A DNA stretch of 64,000 bases from assembly GCF_029846715.1 (NCBI RefSeq), contig NZ_JARVWW010000009.1, positions 124,001 to 188,000 on the forward strand, read 5' to 3'. The notes under the pieces are model-generated. The model saw only the letters and a program-made list of their open reading frames with translations, was not told the DNA's origin and made no database searches. Position numbers and translations under genes: made by a program. Positions 43,158 to 52,234 of this stretch are shown here, piece by piece (position 1 is the first letter of the stretch; each line of letters begins with the position of its first letter). The DNA is from Bradyrhizobium nivariense. Its GTDB lineage: Bacteria; Pseudomonadota; Alphaproteobacteria; Rhizobiales; Xanthobacteraceae.

Positions 43158-44630
43158 CTAGTCATTGAACAAGGGCGGCGGCACGAACCCGCCGAACTCG
43201 CGTTCGATCAGCTCGGCGAGCTTCAGCGGCGTACGGTCCTCGAGGAAGGGCCCGATGATTTGCACGCCGACCGGCAGGCCGTCCTTCGACAGACCGAGCG
43301 GAACAGCCGTTGCCGGCAGGCCCGTCAGCGTGGCGATGCCGGGCCAGGCAAGCTGGTCCGGATAGGCAAAGTCCTCGCCGTCGATGTTGATCCGGCGCGC
43401 CTCCTGCTGCGGCGAATGATCATGCGGATAGGCCGGGGTGGGCATGATCGGGCAGATCACCGCATCGAATGTCCTGAACAAATGTCGCCATTGCGCGCGC
43501 AGGCCGGCGCGAGCGCCTTCGTCGAACACCCAGGCCTGATGTGTGCTGGTCATGCCGCGCAGCCGCTCGGCAGACAGGCTCTTGTCCTCAGGGGAGAGCT
43601 GTGCTGCCCCGGCACGCGCGCCGGCGAGAATGTCCGGCGGAAGGAAGGCGCCGAGAAAGCTCATCAGCATGCGCATGTAGAGGCGAGAGGCGTCCGTGAA
43701 GTCGGGAAACAGCGGGCTTTTGCGGGCTATGCTCGCACCTGCGTTCGTCAATCGTTCCGCCAGCTTCTCGATCGCGCTGCGAATGTCGGCATTCGCAGGC
43801 AGCAACGGGTGGCTGTCGATCACCAGCACGCGGAAATCCTTGAGCTCTCGGTGCCGCGCCTCCGGCAGCGCGAGCTTGTATCCGATGCCCAGGTCCAACG
43901 GATCGGGGCCTGCCATCACGTCCAGGAGCAGGGGCAGATCGGCTGCACTCCGCGCCATCGGACCGATCACCGCCATATCGCGCTCCATCGGGATGGCCGG
44001 AAATGGCGGCGGCGTGTGGCCACGCGTTGGACAGAGATTGTAGGTCGGCTTGTGCGCATAGACCCCGCAATGGAAGGCGGGCACGCGCAGCGAGCCGCCG
44101 ATGTCGGACCCGAGCGAGAGCGGTCCGTAGCCTGCCGCGAGCGCCGCAGACGAGCCGCCCGATGAGCCACCGGGCGTGCGGCCGAGGTCGAATGGATTGT
44201 TCGTCGTGCCGTAGATATCGTTGTAGCTCTGCCAATCCCCGAGCCCAACGGGAACGTTGGTCTTGCCGAGGATGACGCCACCGGCACCCTTCACCCGGGT
44301 GATCGACAGCGCGTCCTCTGTCGGCTTGAAATCTTTCTGCGGCGTCCAGCCCCAGGTCGTGGGCAGGCCGGCGACGTTGTATGATTCCTTCACCGTGATG
44401 GGGAGGCCAAGCAGCGGCTTCCGCTCGCCGCGCGCCAATGCGGCGTCCGCCTCGCGCGCGGCGCCGAGCGCACGGTCGAAATCCCGGACGCAGATCGCGT
44501 TGACCTTTCCATCGTGACGTTCGATGCGGTCGATCGCATCCTGGGTGAGCTCGACCGCGGAGACCTTCTTTGCGGTCAACGCGGCCGACAGCTCGACCGC
44601 GCTCTTGAAACTCCATTCCGATTTGGCCAC
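43158..44630 (-). CDS. Amidase-signature family protein
   Basis: The 490-residue hydrolase has the Lys (LPITVKESYNVAG), the GGSSGGSSAALAAG stretch and the nucleophile in LGSDIGGSLRVPAFHCGV, so the Ser-cisSer-Lys triad is intact. It starts with GTG at 44630. It is a different branch from the AtzE-like amidase at 8562 and has no small partner gene. It hydrolyses an amide of unknown type; the neighbours suggest a catabolic role. Confidence 0.92.
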   Translation of the reverse strand: MAKSEWSFKSAVELSAALTAKKVSAVELTQDAIDRIERHDGKVNAICVRDFDRALGAAREADAALARGERKPLLGLPITVKESYNVAGLPTTWGWTPQKDFKPTEDALSITRVKGAGGVILGKTNVPVGLGDWQSYNDIYGTTNNPFDLGRTPGGSSGGSSAALAAGYGPLSLGSDIGGSLRVPAFHCGVYAHKPTYNLCPTRGHTPPPFPAIPMERDMAVIGPMARSAADLPLLLDVMAGPDPLDLGIGYKLALPEARHRELKDFRVLVIDSHPLLPANADIRSAIEKLAERLTNAGASIARKSPLFPDFTDASRLYMRMLMSFLGAFLPPDILAGARAGAAQLSPEDKSLSAERLRGMTSTHQAWVFDEGARAGLRAQWRHLFRTFDAVICPIMPTPAYPHDHSPQQEARRINIDGEDFAYPDQLAWPGIATLTGLPATAVPLGLSKDGLPVGVQIIGPFLEDRTPLKLAELIEREFGGFVPPPLFND

Positions 44631-44720
44631 GGCATGCTCCTGCTCTTATTGCCGGAAGATGATGCGCAGTTTCGTCTGATGTCGCAACCGCCGTTTGATG
44701 GCGATTGAATGCCGCTAGCT

Positions 44721-44820
44721 GTCATCGCCCGCGAAGGCGGGCGATCCAGTACGCCACGGCTTATCCGCATACGGCTGCTGTCTCTGGAATACTGGATGCC
44801 CCGCTTTCGCGGGGCATGAC
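44721..44820. repeat. Intergenic inverted repeat (GCGATCCAGTACGCC / GTATTCCAGAG family)
   Basis: Ends GTCATCGCCCGCGAAGGCGG and CCGCTTTCGCGGGGCATGAC form hairpins, and the core shares CTCTGGAATACTGGAT with the copy at 22631-22716 in the opposite orientation. It lies between mbfA and the amidase gene. Confidence 0.85.
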
Positions 44821-44836
44821 ACAGAGAGTGAAGCTG

Positions 44837-45808
44837 TTACGCCGCCCCGATCAATATGCCCACCGCCAGCACGATCGTCCCGCCGAGCACGATCTGGAAC
44901 ACGGCCTGGAGGAACGGCGTGTCCATGTAGTGTGAGCGGATAAAGGCGATCGCCCACAACTCGAAGAACACGACAACGCCGGCGATTCCGGTCGCGATCC
45001 AGAACGCGTTGGCCCAGCTATCGGGCACGAGATAGGGCAAGGTGTGCCCAAGCCCGCCGAGCGTCGTCATCAAGCCGCAGGTGAGACCGCGCAGCCAGGG
45101 CGAACCGCGCCCGGTCAGCGAGCCGTCGTCGGACAGCGCTTCCGCAAAACCCATGCTGATGCCGGCACCGATCGAGGCGGCGAGGCCGACCAGAAATGTT
45201 TGCCAGTTCTGATGCGTGGCGAAGGCTGCGGCGAACAGCGGCGCCAGCGTCGAGACGGAGCCATCCATCAGGCCGGCGAGACCTGGCTGCACATATTGCA
45301 GCACGAACATGCGCCGGTTGGTGCGGTCTTCCTCGGCGCGCACGTCTGAACTCAGGATCTGGTCCGTCAGCTTCGCCGCCACCTCTTCGTGGCCTTTCTC
45401 GGCTTCGGCCAGATCGCCGAGCAGGCGGCGCACGCCGACATCCTGCGCCTGTTCGGCGGCCTTCACGTAAAAGCGCTCAGCCTGCAATTCCATTGTCTCG
45501 ACTTCCCTGCGGATGGTGTCGAGCGGCAGGTTTTTGGTGAGCCAGACCGGACGGCGGCGCAGGAAGCCTTTGACGTCCTCGCGGCGGATCGGGGGCAAAT
45601 GCGGACCGAAGCGCTGCTCGTACATTTCCAGCAGCATGTGGCGATGGCCGCGCTCTTCCTCGGCCATCTGCTCGAAGATCTTGGCGGAATCCGGATAGCG
45701 CTCCTTCAGGTCTTCGGCGAAGCTCATGTAGATGCGGCTGTCCTCCTCCTCGGAGGAGATCGCGACCGCGAGCACCTCGCGTTCGGTCAGATCGGCAAAG
45801 TTCTTCAC
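44837..45808 (-). CDS. mbfA: Membrane-bound ferritin-like iron exporter MbfA
   Basis: This 323-residue protein is an N-terminal ferritin-like four-helix domain with diiron-type ligands ([37 protein letters not shown]-type and [13 protein letters not shown] stretches), joined to a C-terminal VIT1/CCC1 membrane domain ([34 protein letters not shown]). MbfA exports iron and protects against iron and peroxide stress in bradyrhizobia and agrobacteria. It starts with GTG at 45808. A perfect iron-control palindrome lies about 20 bases upstream, as expected for repression by Irr under low iron. Confidence 0.96.
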   Translation of the reverse strand: MKNFADLTEREVLAVAISSEEEDSRIYMSFAEDLKERYPDSAKIFEQMAEEERGHRHMLLEMYEQRFGPHLPPIRREDVKGFLRRRPVWLTKNLPLDTIRREVETMELQAERFYVKAAEQAQDVGVRRLLGDLAEAEKGHEEVAAKLTDQILSSDVRAEEDRTNRRMFVLQYVQPGLAGLMDGSVSTLAPLFAAAFATHQNWQTFLVGLAASIGAGISMGFAEALSDDGSLTGRGSPWLRGLTCGLMTTLGGLGHTLPYLVPDSWANAFWIATGIAGVVVFFELWAIAFIRSHYMDTPFLQAVFQIVLGGTIVLAVGILIGAA

Positions 45809-45824
45809 GGCGGCCCTGTTTCAT

Positions 45825-45847
45825 TAGTTTAGAATAGTTCTAAACTA
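45825..45847 (-). promoter_or_regulatory. ICE/Irr box upstream of mbfA
   Basis: TAGTTTAGAA (45825-45834) and TTCTAAACTA (45838-45847) are perfect arms around TAG. The core TTTAGAATAGTTCTAAA fits the iron control element bound by Irr. It overlaps the likely promoter and lies only 17 bases from the mbfA start codon. Confidence 0.88.
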
Positions 45848-45870
45848 TATAGGGCGCTTGGGTTCCCGGG

Positions 45871-47022
45871 TCAAATCACGCTGCGGCTCTTCGCCAGGAA
45901 ATCGAGCAGCAGATTGCTTACCTCGGCCGGCTGCTCCTGCTGCACCCAGTGGCCGGCGCCATCGACGAGGTGGCAGCCGAGCATCCTCGTGCAGGCGCGC
46001 GCCTGCATCGCCTCGAACACGCCGGGGCGCTGATAAGTGCCCCAATCCTGCTTGCCCGAGATGAAGCAGGAGGGGACGTCGATGCTGCGGCCGGCGAACA
46101 GCTGCATCTCGTTATTGAACGTGCCTGACGTGCCGTAGCGATACCATTGCAGGCCGCCCTGGAATCCGGTGCGGCCATATTCTGCGCTGTAGTAGGCGAG
46201 CTCGCGGTCGGGCAGCCATTGATTGGAGGCGATCGTGGCCGGCGAGGGCATTTCCTTCGCGACCGTCTCGGCCATGGTCTCGTTCAGATCCATCACATAA
46301 TAGGTCGGCAGCTTCGCCAGTTCGTTCGCCGACCAGGATTTCAGCGGATATGGCTTGTTGTCGGTCCAGTCAGCGCTCTTGTGATGATAATAGGCGCGTA
46401 GGAAATCATGCACGCCCTGCGGCGCGCGGTGTATGTCCGCATTGGCTGGGCGTGTCGCATAGTACCACTGATAATGCTTGCGCGGACGCGGCAAGGCGGC
46501 GAGCTCGCGATGCACTGGGTCTGCGGCCGGTGGCTTTGCCGGCGTGTCGATCGTGTTGAACGGCAGCGGCGGCGCTCCGCCGAACGGCGCGCTCATCATC
46601 GCCACCGACCGAAACACGTCGGGCCGTATCAGCGCGCACCAGGCCGCGACCGGGCTGCCGAAATCATGTCCGACCACATCGACCTGCTTGTAGCCGAACG
46701 CCGACACCAGCCCGAGTGCATCCCGCGCCAGATTGAAGAGCGAAAAGGGTGCGAGATCGCCGTCGTACTCCGCGCTCCATCCCGTGGTGCGGCCGTAGCC
46801 GCGCTGGTCCGGCGCGATCACGTGATAGCCGGCCGAGCTAAGCGCCGGCATCACCTTGCGCCAGGAGAAGGCGAGCTCCGGAAAGCCGTGCAGCAGCAGG
46901 ATGCAGGGCCGCCCCCTGGTCTCGAAGCCTGCCTCCAGCACATGCATGCGCAGGCCGTTGATCTCGTCGACATAGCGTGAGCGAATGCCTGCGGGGAGCG
47001 GGATGTCGGGGAGCGCTGTCAT
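45871..47022 (-). CDS. Epoxide hydrolase-like alpha/beta hydrolase
   Basis: The 383-residue hydrolase has the oxyanion HGFPELAFSWRK motif, an aspartate nucleophile D120 (VDVVGHDFGSPVAAW, rather than serine), and the late histidine in DGAGHWVQQEQP. Asp in the elbow is typical of epoxide hydrolases and haloalkane dehalogenases; HGFP favours epoxide hydrolase. The tyrosine-containing cap (QWYYATRP, GLQWYRYG) supports this. It shares strand with the MBL and GST genes upstream; gap to the MBL gene is 25 bases, so likely one operon. Confidence 0.9.
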   Translation of the reverse strand: MTALPDIPLPAGIRSRYVDEINGLRMHVLEAGFETRGRPCILLLHGFPELAFSWRKVMPALSSAGYHVIAPDQRGYGRTTGWSAEYDGDLAPFSLFNLARDALGLVSAFGYKQVDVVGHDFGSPVAAWCALIRPDVFRSVAMMSAPFGGAPPLPFNTIDTPAKPPAADPVHRELAALPRPRKHYQWYYATRPANADIHRAPQGVHDFLRAYYHHKSADWTDNKPYPLKSWSANELAKLPTYYVMDLNETMAETVAKEMPSPATIASNQWLPDRELAYYSAEYGRTGFQGGLQWYRYGTSGTFNNEMQLFAGRSIDVPSCFISGKQDWGTYQRPGVFEAMQARACTRMLGCHLVDGAGHWVQQEQPAEVSNLLLDFLAKSRSVI

Positions 47023-47047
47023 CGTGTCTCTCCACCCAGTGGAATCG

Positions 47048-47917
47048 CTAAACCGCCGCGCAGACGAACCCGCTGCCCTTGCGCCTGATCTTGCCGACTG
47101 ACGGCGAGGGGAAATGCGCGGTGCAGCACAGCGTGTCGGTGTCGCAATAGCGCTCCAGAAAACTGCGGCGCGTCGTTGCCGCCGTAGCCTGATCGACGTC
47201 GAACTTCACCGACATCTCCGGATAGAGCGTCTGGATCGGCGAATGCATGAGATCGCCCGAGAATACGGCATCGTCCTTGCCGCGGCCCATCGTGATGGCG
47301 ACGTGGCCGGGGGTGTGGCCCGGTGTCGGCAGGATGCGCACGTGATCGCCGATCTGATGGTCGTTGCCGACCACCTCGTGGCGCTTGGCCTCGACCACCG
47401 GCAGCACGCTATCCACGAAGGGCGGGACAGGCGCCTTCGCATTCTGCTCGGACCAGTAGTCGAACTCCTGCTTGGCGAACACGTAGCGCGCGTTCGGGAA
47501 CGTTGGCACCCAGCGGCCGTTCTCCAGCCGCGTATTCCAGCCGACATGATCGACGTGGAGATGCGTGCACATCACGAAGTCGATGTCGTCGACGGCGAAG
47601 CCCGCGGCGTTGAGCCCGCGCAGATAGGTGTCGTCGGTCTTCATGTTCCATTTCGGACGCTGCGGCCGCGGCTTGTCGTTGCCGATGCAGCTGTCGACCA
47701 GGATGGTGTGATGCGGCGTCTTGATCACATAGGACTGGAAGCAGAGGATCAGCGTATCCTGCTCGTCCAGCGCTTTGGCCTGCCGCATCCAGGGGCGGTT
47801 CTCGGCCAGCACCTCGCCTGTCAGCCCCGGCAACATCTCCAGCGCCGGCACGAACGAGGTTTCCTGCTCGATGACGCGATGGATCGTGAGATCGCCGACC
47901 GAGTATTTGAGGCTCAT
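47048..47917 (-). CDS. MBL-fold metallo-hydrolase (1)
   Basis: The 289-residue protein has the zinc motif H119-L-H-V-D-H124 (CTHLHVDHVGWNTRL), PTPGHTPGHVAITMG and FSGDLMHSPIQ. It resembles lactonase-type metallo-beta-lactamase-fold enzymes. It is paralogous to the gene at 49769, sharing CTHLHVDHVGWNT and VPTFPNARY. It probably opens a lactone or hydrolyses an ester in a catabolic route with the GST and epoxide hydrolase genes around it. Confidence 0.92.
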   Translation of the reverse strand: MSLKYSVGDLTIHRVIEQETSFVPALEMLPGLTGEVLAENRPWMRQAKALDEQDTLILCFQSYVIKTPHHTILVDSCIGNDKPRPQRPKWNMKTDDTYLRGLNAAGFAVDDIDFVMCTHLHVDHVGWNTRLENGRWVPTFPNARYVFAKQEFDYWSEQNAKAPVPPFVDSVLPVVEAKRHEVVGNDHQIGDHVRILPTPGHTPGHVAITMGRGKDDAVFSGDLMHSPIQTLYPEMSVKFDVDQATAATTRRSFLERYCDTDTLCCTAHFPSPSVGKIRRKGSGFVCAAV

Positions 47918-47932
47918 GAGGACTCCTGCGCT

Positions 47933-48544
47933 TTACGCTGCCGGCGGCACCGAGATTTTCACGGAGGGCCGCTCCAGCATCTTCTGGTGGAAAGCGTCGA
48001 GCTTCGGATAGGCCTTGCGCCAGCCGCAATCGGCGAAGCGGAAGTCGGCATAACCGAGCACGCAAACGAGGCCGATCTGCGAGATGTCGAACGGGCCGTT
48101 CAGGACATCGGGCATGTTCTCGAAGCGGGCCATGCCGGTCCATGCCCGGTTCCAATGATCGTCCGACCACGCCTGCCATTGCAGGCCTTGCGGCCGCACC
48201 ATCTTCTCGTAGCGGCACAGCAGCATGGAATCGAGCATGCCGTTGATCAGGGAGTGATTGGTCTTGGCCTTCCAGCGCCGCGGGCCGTGGTCGGGGATCA
48301 GGCTGCCGCCGGCCATCTCGTTGAGATATTCGACGATGACGTAAGAGTCCAAAATGACATCGCCGTCATTGGTGATCAGCACCGGCAGCTTCTTCAGCGG
48401 CGTGATGCGCGAATAGTCCTCGTTGGCCATGCCGGGCGCGACGGTCGCGGGCGTGAGCTCGATCTTGTCGATCAGCCCGAGCTCGATCGCGGCGATGCGC
48501 ACCTTGCGGGCGAAGGGCGAGGCGGGGGAGAAGGTGAGCTTCAT
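47933..48544 (-). CDS. Glutathione S-transferase family protein
   Basis: The 203-residue protein has the thioredoxin-like N-terminal domain (MKLTFSPASPFARKVRIAAI with the catalytic-site Ser-Pro-Ala-Ser-Pro-Phe turn) and PLKKLPVLITNDGDVILDSYVIVEYL for glutathione binding, then an all-helical C-terminal domain. It conjugates glutathione to an electrophile or acts as an isomerase. It lies 15 bases before the MBL gene and is probably co-transcribed with it. Confidence 0.94.
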   Translation of the reverse strand: MKLTFSPASPFARKVRIAAIELGLIDKIELTPATVAPGMANEDYSRITPLKKLPVLITNDGDVILDSYVIVEYLNEMAGGSLIPDHGPRRWKAKTNHSLINGMLDSMLLCRYEKMVRPQGLQWQAWSDDHWNRAWTGMARFENMPDVLNGPFDISQIGLVCVLGYADFRFADCGWRKAYPKLDAFHQKMLERPSVKISVPPAA

Positions 48545-48573
48545 CGGAAATAACCTCTATCCAGACAGATGTT

Positions 48574-48723
48574 CCTCATCCTGAGGGCGCGCCCCTTGGC
48601 GTGCGTCTCGAAGGATGGGCAACGGGAGGTGTTCTCTCGTCACCCGGCGCGAACGTCGGGCGACTGTATTCTTGGCGCATCCTTCGAGACGCGCGCGTTG
48701 CGCGCTCCTCAGATGAGGACCGA
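48574..48723. repeat. Intergenic inverted repeat (CTCATCCTGAGG family)
   Basis: Ends CTCATCCTGAGGGCGC and GCGCTCCTCAGATGAG pair, with GTCTCGAAGGATG and CATCCTTCGAGAC as an inner pair. Same family as 53678-53778 and 55482-55588. It separates the GST and FAH-family genes. Confidence 0.85.
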
Positions 48724-48727
48724 GGGC

Positions 48728-49570
48728 TTACGCCGCGACGATCTCCTGGCGCTGCTCGCCGAGACCCTCGATGCCGAGCGTGATGACGTCGCCGACATTG
48801 AGGAAGGTCGGCGGCTTCATGCCCATGCCGACGCCGGGCGGGGTGCCCGTGGTGACGACGTCGCCGGGCAGGAGCGTCATGAACTGCGAGACATAGGAGA
48901 TGCACTTGGCCATGGTGAAGATCATGGTCGCGGTCGAGCCGGACTGGCGGCGCTGGCCGTTGACGTCGAGCCACATCGACAGGTTCTGCACGTCCTTGAT
49001 CTCGTCCTTGGTGGCGAGCCAGGGACCGAGCGGGCCGAACGTGTCGTGCGACTTGCCCTTGGTCCACTGCCCCAGGCGCTCGATCTGGAAATTACGCTCG
49101 GAGACGTCGTTGCAGACGCAGTAGCCGGCGACATGGTTGAGCGCGTCGGCTTCCGAGACGTATTTCGCGCGGGTGCCGATGATCGCGGCAATCTCGACTT
49201 CCCAGTCGAGCTTGGTCGAGCCGCGCGGCTTTTCGACCGCATCGTTCGGGCCGGAGAGGGCGGTGTTCGCCTTGAGGAAGAAGATCGGCTCGGCCGGAAT
49301 CGGGTTGCCGGTCTCCTTGGCATGGTCGCTGTAGTTGAGGCCGATCGCCACGAATTTCGAGATGCCGGTGACGGGAGCGGCGAACCGCGGCTTGCCGGAG
49401 ACGGCAGGCAGCGAGGCGGGGTCGAGCGCCGTCAGTTTCTTCAGGCTATCGGGCGAATAGGCCTCGCCGGTCAGGTCTTTCACATGCGCCGACAGGTCGC
49501 GCACTTGGCCGGATTTGTCGATCAGGCCGGGCTTTTCCGCACCCTTCTCGCCATAACGAACAAGCTTCAT
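48728..49570 (-). CDS. Fumarylacetoacetate hydrolase family protein
   Basis: The 280-residue protein has the FAH fold motifs: SKFVAIGLNYSDHAKE, metal-binding LDWEVEIAAIIG, GYCVCNDVSERNFQ, and VVTTGTPPGVGMGM. Such enzymes split beta-diketo acids or hydrate/decarboxylate intermediates in aromatic breakdown. The ATG at 49570 is at the family's usual start (MKLVRYGEKGAEKPGLID). It is in the run of catabolic genes between the two MBL paralogues. Confidence 0.93.
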   Translation of the reverse strand: MKLVRYGEKGAEKPGLIDKSGQVRDLSAHVKDLTGEAYSPDSLKKLTALDPASLPAVSGKPRFAAPVTGISKFVAIGLNYSDHAKETGNPIPAEPIFFLKANTALSGPNDAVEKPRGSTKLDWEVEIAAIIGTRAKYVSEADALNHVAGYCVCNDVSERNFQIERLGQWTKGKSHDTFGPLGPWLATKDEIKDVQNLSMWLDVNGQRRQSGSTATMIFTMAKCISYVSQFMTLLPGDVVTTGTPPGVGMGMKPPTFLNVGDVITLGIEGLGEQRQEIVAA

Positions 49571-49768
49571 TCTCGTTTCTCCCTGGGAATGGACCGATCG
49601 GTTGAACAGCTTCATGGAACAGGGCGGCGGGAAATTCAACCGCTCAAAGAGGGGCGCATTGCAGCCCTCTCAATTCGGTGGGCGGGTGTGCGGATGGGGA
49701 CCTCGTGCCCGGACGTAGCGCAGCGCTTCTTCAGCGTTGCACGCCGCACCGAGGCCGGGACACGCAGA

Positions 49769-50617
49769 TCACCCCAGCGCCTCGAACCTGAACGCATCCC
49801 CATCCCGCTTGATGTGCCCGGCGGAAAAATGCCCGCCGATCACCAGCGTCGGCGTGTCGGCAAAGCGCGAGAATAATGTGTGCCGGCTGGCGGCCGATTG
49901 AGCGGGGTCGGTATCGACGACCGAGCACCAGTTAAGATGCGCCATCTGGCAGGGGTGATGGGCGACGTCGCCGGCGAGCAGGGCTTGCTCGCCGCCGGAC
50001 TCGATCAGGACGCTCACGTGCCCGGGACTGTGGCCGGGGGTCGGGATCACGCAGATTTCTTCGCAGAGCCGATGGTCGCCCGGGATCAGCTCGGCCTGGC
50101 CCGCATCGACGACCGGCTTCACGGAATCATCGAACGTCGCGACCTTGTCCGGCTCGGCCGTGTAGTCGCGCCAATGCTCGTATTCGGTCTTGCCGAACAG
50201 ATAGCGCGCGTTCGGGAAGGTCGGCACCCATTGACCGCCGGACAGCTTCGTATTCCAGCCGACATGATCGACATGAAGATGTGTGCACAGCACGGTGTCG
50301 ATGCTCTCGGGCGCAAAGCCGGCCGCAATCATCGTCTCCAGAAACGGCGTGGAGCGGTTGTTCCAGGTCGGCACGCCACGGCCCTGCTTGTCGTTGCCAA
50401 GTCCGGTATCGACCACGATGCGGCGCGTCGGCGTCTCCACCACCAGCGAGTGGATCGACATTTTCAGCCGGCCCTCTTCGGTGGCGAAATGCGGGATCAG
50501 CCAGGGCAGCTTCCGGATTTCATCGTTGGTCGCTGCCGGCAGGATGAAGCGGGTTGAACCGACCGTCTCCATTTCAACGAATTTCGTGATCTCGACCTTG
50601 CCGACCTTCCACGACAT
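49769..50617 (-). CDS. MBL-fold metallo-hydrolase (2)
   Basis: The 282-residue paralogue of the gene at 47048 has H113-L-H-V-D-H118 (CTHLHVDHVGWNTKL), TPGHSPGHVSVLIESGG and LLAGDVAHHPCQM. Starts at 50626 (ATG) or 50680 (TTG) are also possible; ATG 50617 begins the conserved segment (MSWKVGKVEITKFVEME). It likely acts on a lactone or ester. It is divergent from the DUF3775 gene. Confidence 0.9.
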   Translation of the reverse strand: MSWKVGKVEITKFVEMETVGSTRFILPAATNDEIRKLPWLIPHFATEEGRLKMSIHSLVVETPTRRIVVDTGLGNDKQGRGVPTWNNRSTPFLETMIAAGFAPESIDTVLCTHLHVDHVGWNTKLSGGQWVPTFPNARYLFGKTEYEHWRDYTAEPDKVATFDDSVKPVVDAGQAELIPGDHRLCEEICVIPTPGHSPGHVSVLIESGGEQALLAGDVAHHPCQMAHLNWCSVVDTDPAQSAASRHTLFSRFADTPTLVIGGHFSAGHIKRDGDAFRFEALG

Positions 50618-50742
50618 CCGGCGCATCCCCAAGTTCTTGCTTTGGCCCGGAACATGCGCCGTTTCCGCCGTCAGGCGCAATGGATCATCTGACGCGGTGC
50701 GGCGTTATTGCGGGAACCCCAGTGACAGCCAAAGGGCCAGCC

Positions 50743-51219
50743 ATGCCAGAGCTTGCAATTTCCGCGGAGAAAGTCGCCTTCATCATCGAGAAGGCGCGCG
50801 AGTTCGACGTCAAGGAAGGAAATTCCGATCCGGATTCCGGCTCGAACGCAACCGATGACACTGCGGTCGACGTCCTCGGGGATGACGGCGCCGATCCGGT
50901 CGTCAACGAGCTCGGAAGCTTCATCGTCGCCATGAACGAGGACGAGCAGATCGATCTCGTCACGCTGACCTGGCTCGGACGCGGCGACGGCACGATCGAC
51001 GACTGGAACGATTTGCGCGCACGCGCCGTGGAGGCGCGCGGCGAGTATCGCAGTCCCCGGCGCGAAACGGCGCATTATCTGCTCGGTGAGCCGATGCTGG
51101 GCGATCTGCTCGCCGACGGGCTCGACGAATTCGGCATCGAATGGACCAACGAGCGTCTCACCGCCGATTCCTCCGATCCCGGCGAGCGGGACGAGGACGA
51201 GATCACGAAGCCGCGGTGA
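50743..51219 (+). CDS. DUF3775 family protein
   Basis: The 158-residue acidic protein matches rhizobial DUF3775: ISAEKVAFIIEKAREFDVKE, VVNELGSFIVAMNEDEQIDL, LTWLGRGDGTIDDWNDLRA, ETAHYLLGEPMLGDLLADGL. The frame opens upstream, but the ATG at 50743 is the conserved start. Function unknown; soluble. Confidence 0.92.
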   Translation: MPELAISAEKVAFIIEKAREFDVKEGNSDPDSGSNATDDTAVDVLGDDGADPVVNELGSFIVAMNEDEQIDLVTLTWLGRGDGTIDDWNDLRARAVEARGEYRSPRRETAHYLLGEPMLGDLLADGLDEFGIEWTNERLTADSSDPGERDEDEITKPR

Positions 51220-51268
51220 CCCCGGAGTGCGCCCTCTCCCCGCAGGACGGGGAGAGAGCAAAGGAGCG

Positions 51269-52051
51269 TTACAGCGTGCCCGGGAAAGCGCCGCCGTCGA
51301 GCAAGATGTTCTGCCCCGTGATGAAGCCTGCCTTGGCGCCGCACAGGAATGCGCAGGCATAGCCGAACTCGTCGGGCTGGCCGAAGCGCCCGGCGGGGTT
51401 GAGCTTGGCGCGCTCGGACAGGATCTGGTCCGGCGTGACGCCGCGCTTGTCGGCCTCGGCCTTCGCGGTGCCGGTCAGACGGTCGGTCTCGAACGGGCCC
51501 GGCAGCAGGCCGTTGATGGTGACGTTGTTGATCACGGTCTTGCGCGACAGGCCGGCGATGAAGCCGGTGAGGCCGGCGCGCGCGCCGTTGGAGAGACCGA
51601 GAATGTCGATCGGCGCCTTCACCGCGGCCGAGGTGATGTTGACGACACGGCCGAACTTGCGCGCCATCATGCCGTCCACGGTCGCCTTGATCAGCTCGAT
51701 CGGGGTCAGCATGTTGGCGTCGATCGCCTTGATCCAGTCGTCGCGGGTCCAGTTGCGGAAATCGCCGGGCGGCGGGCCGCCGGCATTGTTGATCAGGATA
51801 TCGGGTTCGGGGCAGGCCTTCAGCACGGCCTCGCGGCCCCCCGGCGTCGTGATGTCGCCGACGATCTCGGTGACAGTCACATCAGGATAGGCCTTGCGGA
51901 TGTCGTCGGCCGTCTTCTTCAGGGCCTCGGCGCCGCGCGCGGTCAGCGTGACGTGAACGCCGGCCTCGGCCAGCGAGATGGCGCAGGCGCGTCCGAGGCC
52001 TTTGCTGGATGCGCAGACGATGGCGCGGCGACCTTTGATCCCAAGATCCAC
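51269..52051 (-). CDS. SDR-family protein with non-standard active site
   Basis: The 260-residue Rossmann protein has the cofactor motif CASSKGLGRACAISLAEAG and NNAGGPPPG, and catalytic serine region VVNITSAAVKAP. Where YxxxK is expected it reads L151-G-L-S-N-G-A-R158, as in an SDR group with LSNxxR in place of Tyr/Lys. It starts with GTG. It probably reduces or binds a 3-oxo compound with altered chemistry. Function unknown beyond family. Confidence 0.88.
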   Translation of the reverse strand: MDLGIKGRRAIVCASSKGLGRACAISLAEAGVHVTLTARGAEALKKTADDIRKAYPDVTVTEIVGDITTPGGREAVLKACPEPDILINNAGGPPPGDFRNWTRDDWIKAIDANMLTPIELIKATVDGMMARKFGRVVNITSAAVKAPIDILGLSNGARAGLTGFIAGLSRKTVINNVTINGLLPGPFETDRLTGTAKAEADKRGVTPDQILSERAKLNPAGRFGQPDEFGYACAFLCGAKAGFITGQNILLDGGAFPGTL

Positions 52052-52175
52052 TGTTTCACTCCCGTAATGTCAGGCAGGTTTTTAGAGGCCGCTACTCTAG
52101 CCAACCTTGGCGCCGCTGATAAGGGACAGGCTCGCATCAAAATGCATGCGCGCTCGCGCGGCGATGCAAATGTGC

Positions 52176-52224
52176 GGGCATGATCCGGAAAAGTGTGCAG
52201 CGGTTTTCCGAAAAGATCATGCCC
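52176..52224. repeat. 49-base palindromic element, copy 2
   Basis: Arms GGGCATGATC and GATCATGCCC pair perfectly; inner stem CGGAAAA/TTTTCCG as in copy 1 (10944-10992). The outer arm differs from copy 1 at one base pair (A-T to G-C) on both sides, so pairing is kept. It lies between the SDR and cvpA genes. Confidence 0.9.
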
Positions 52225-52234
52225 AGACAATGAG

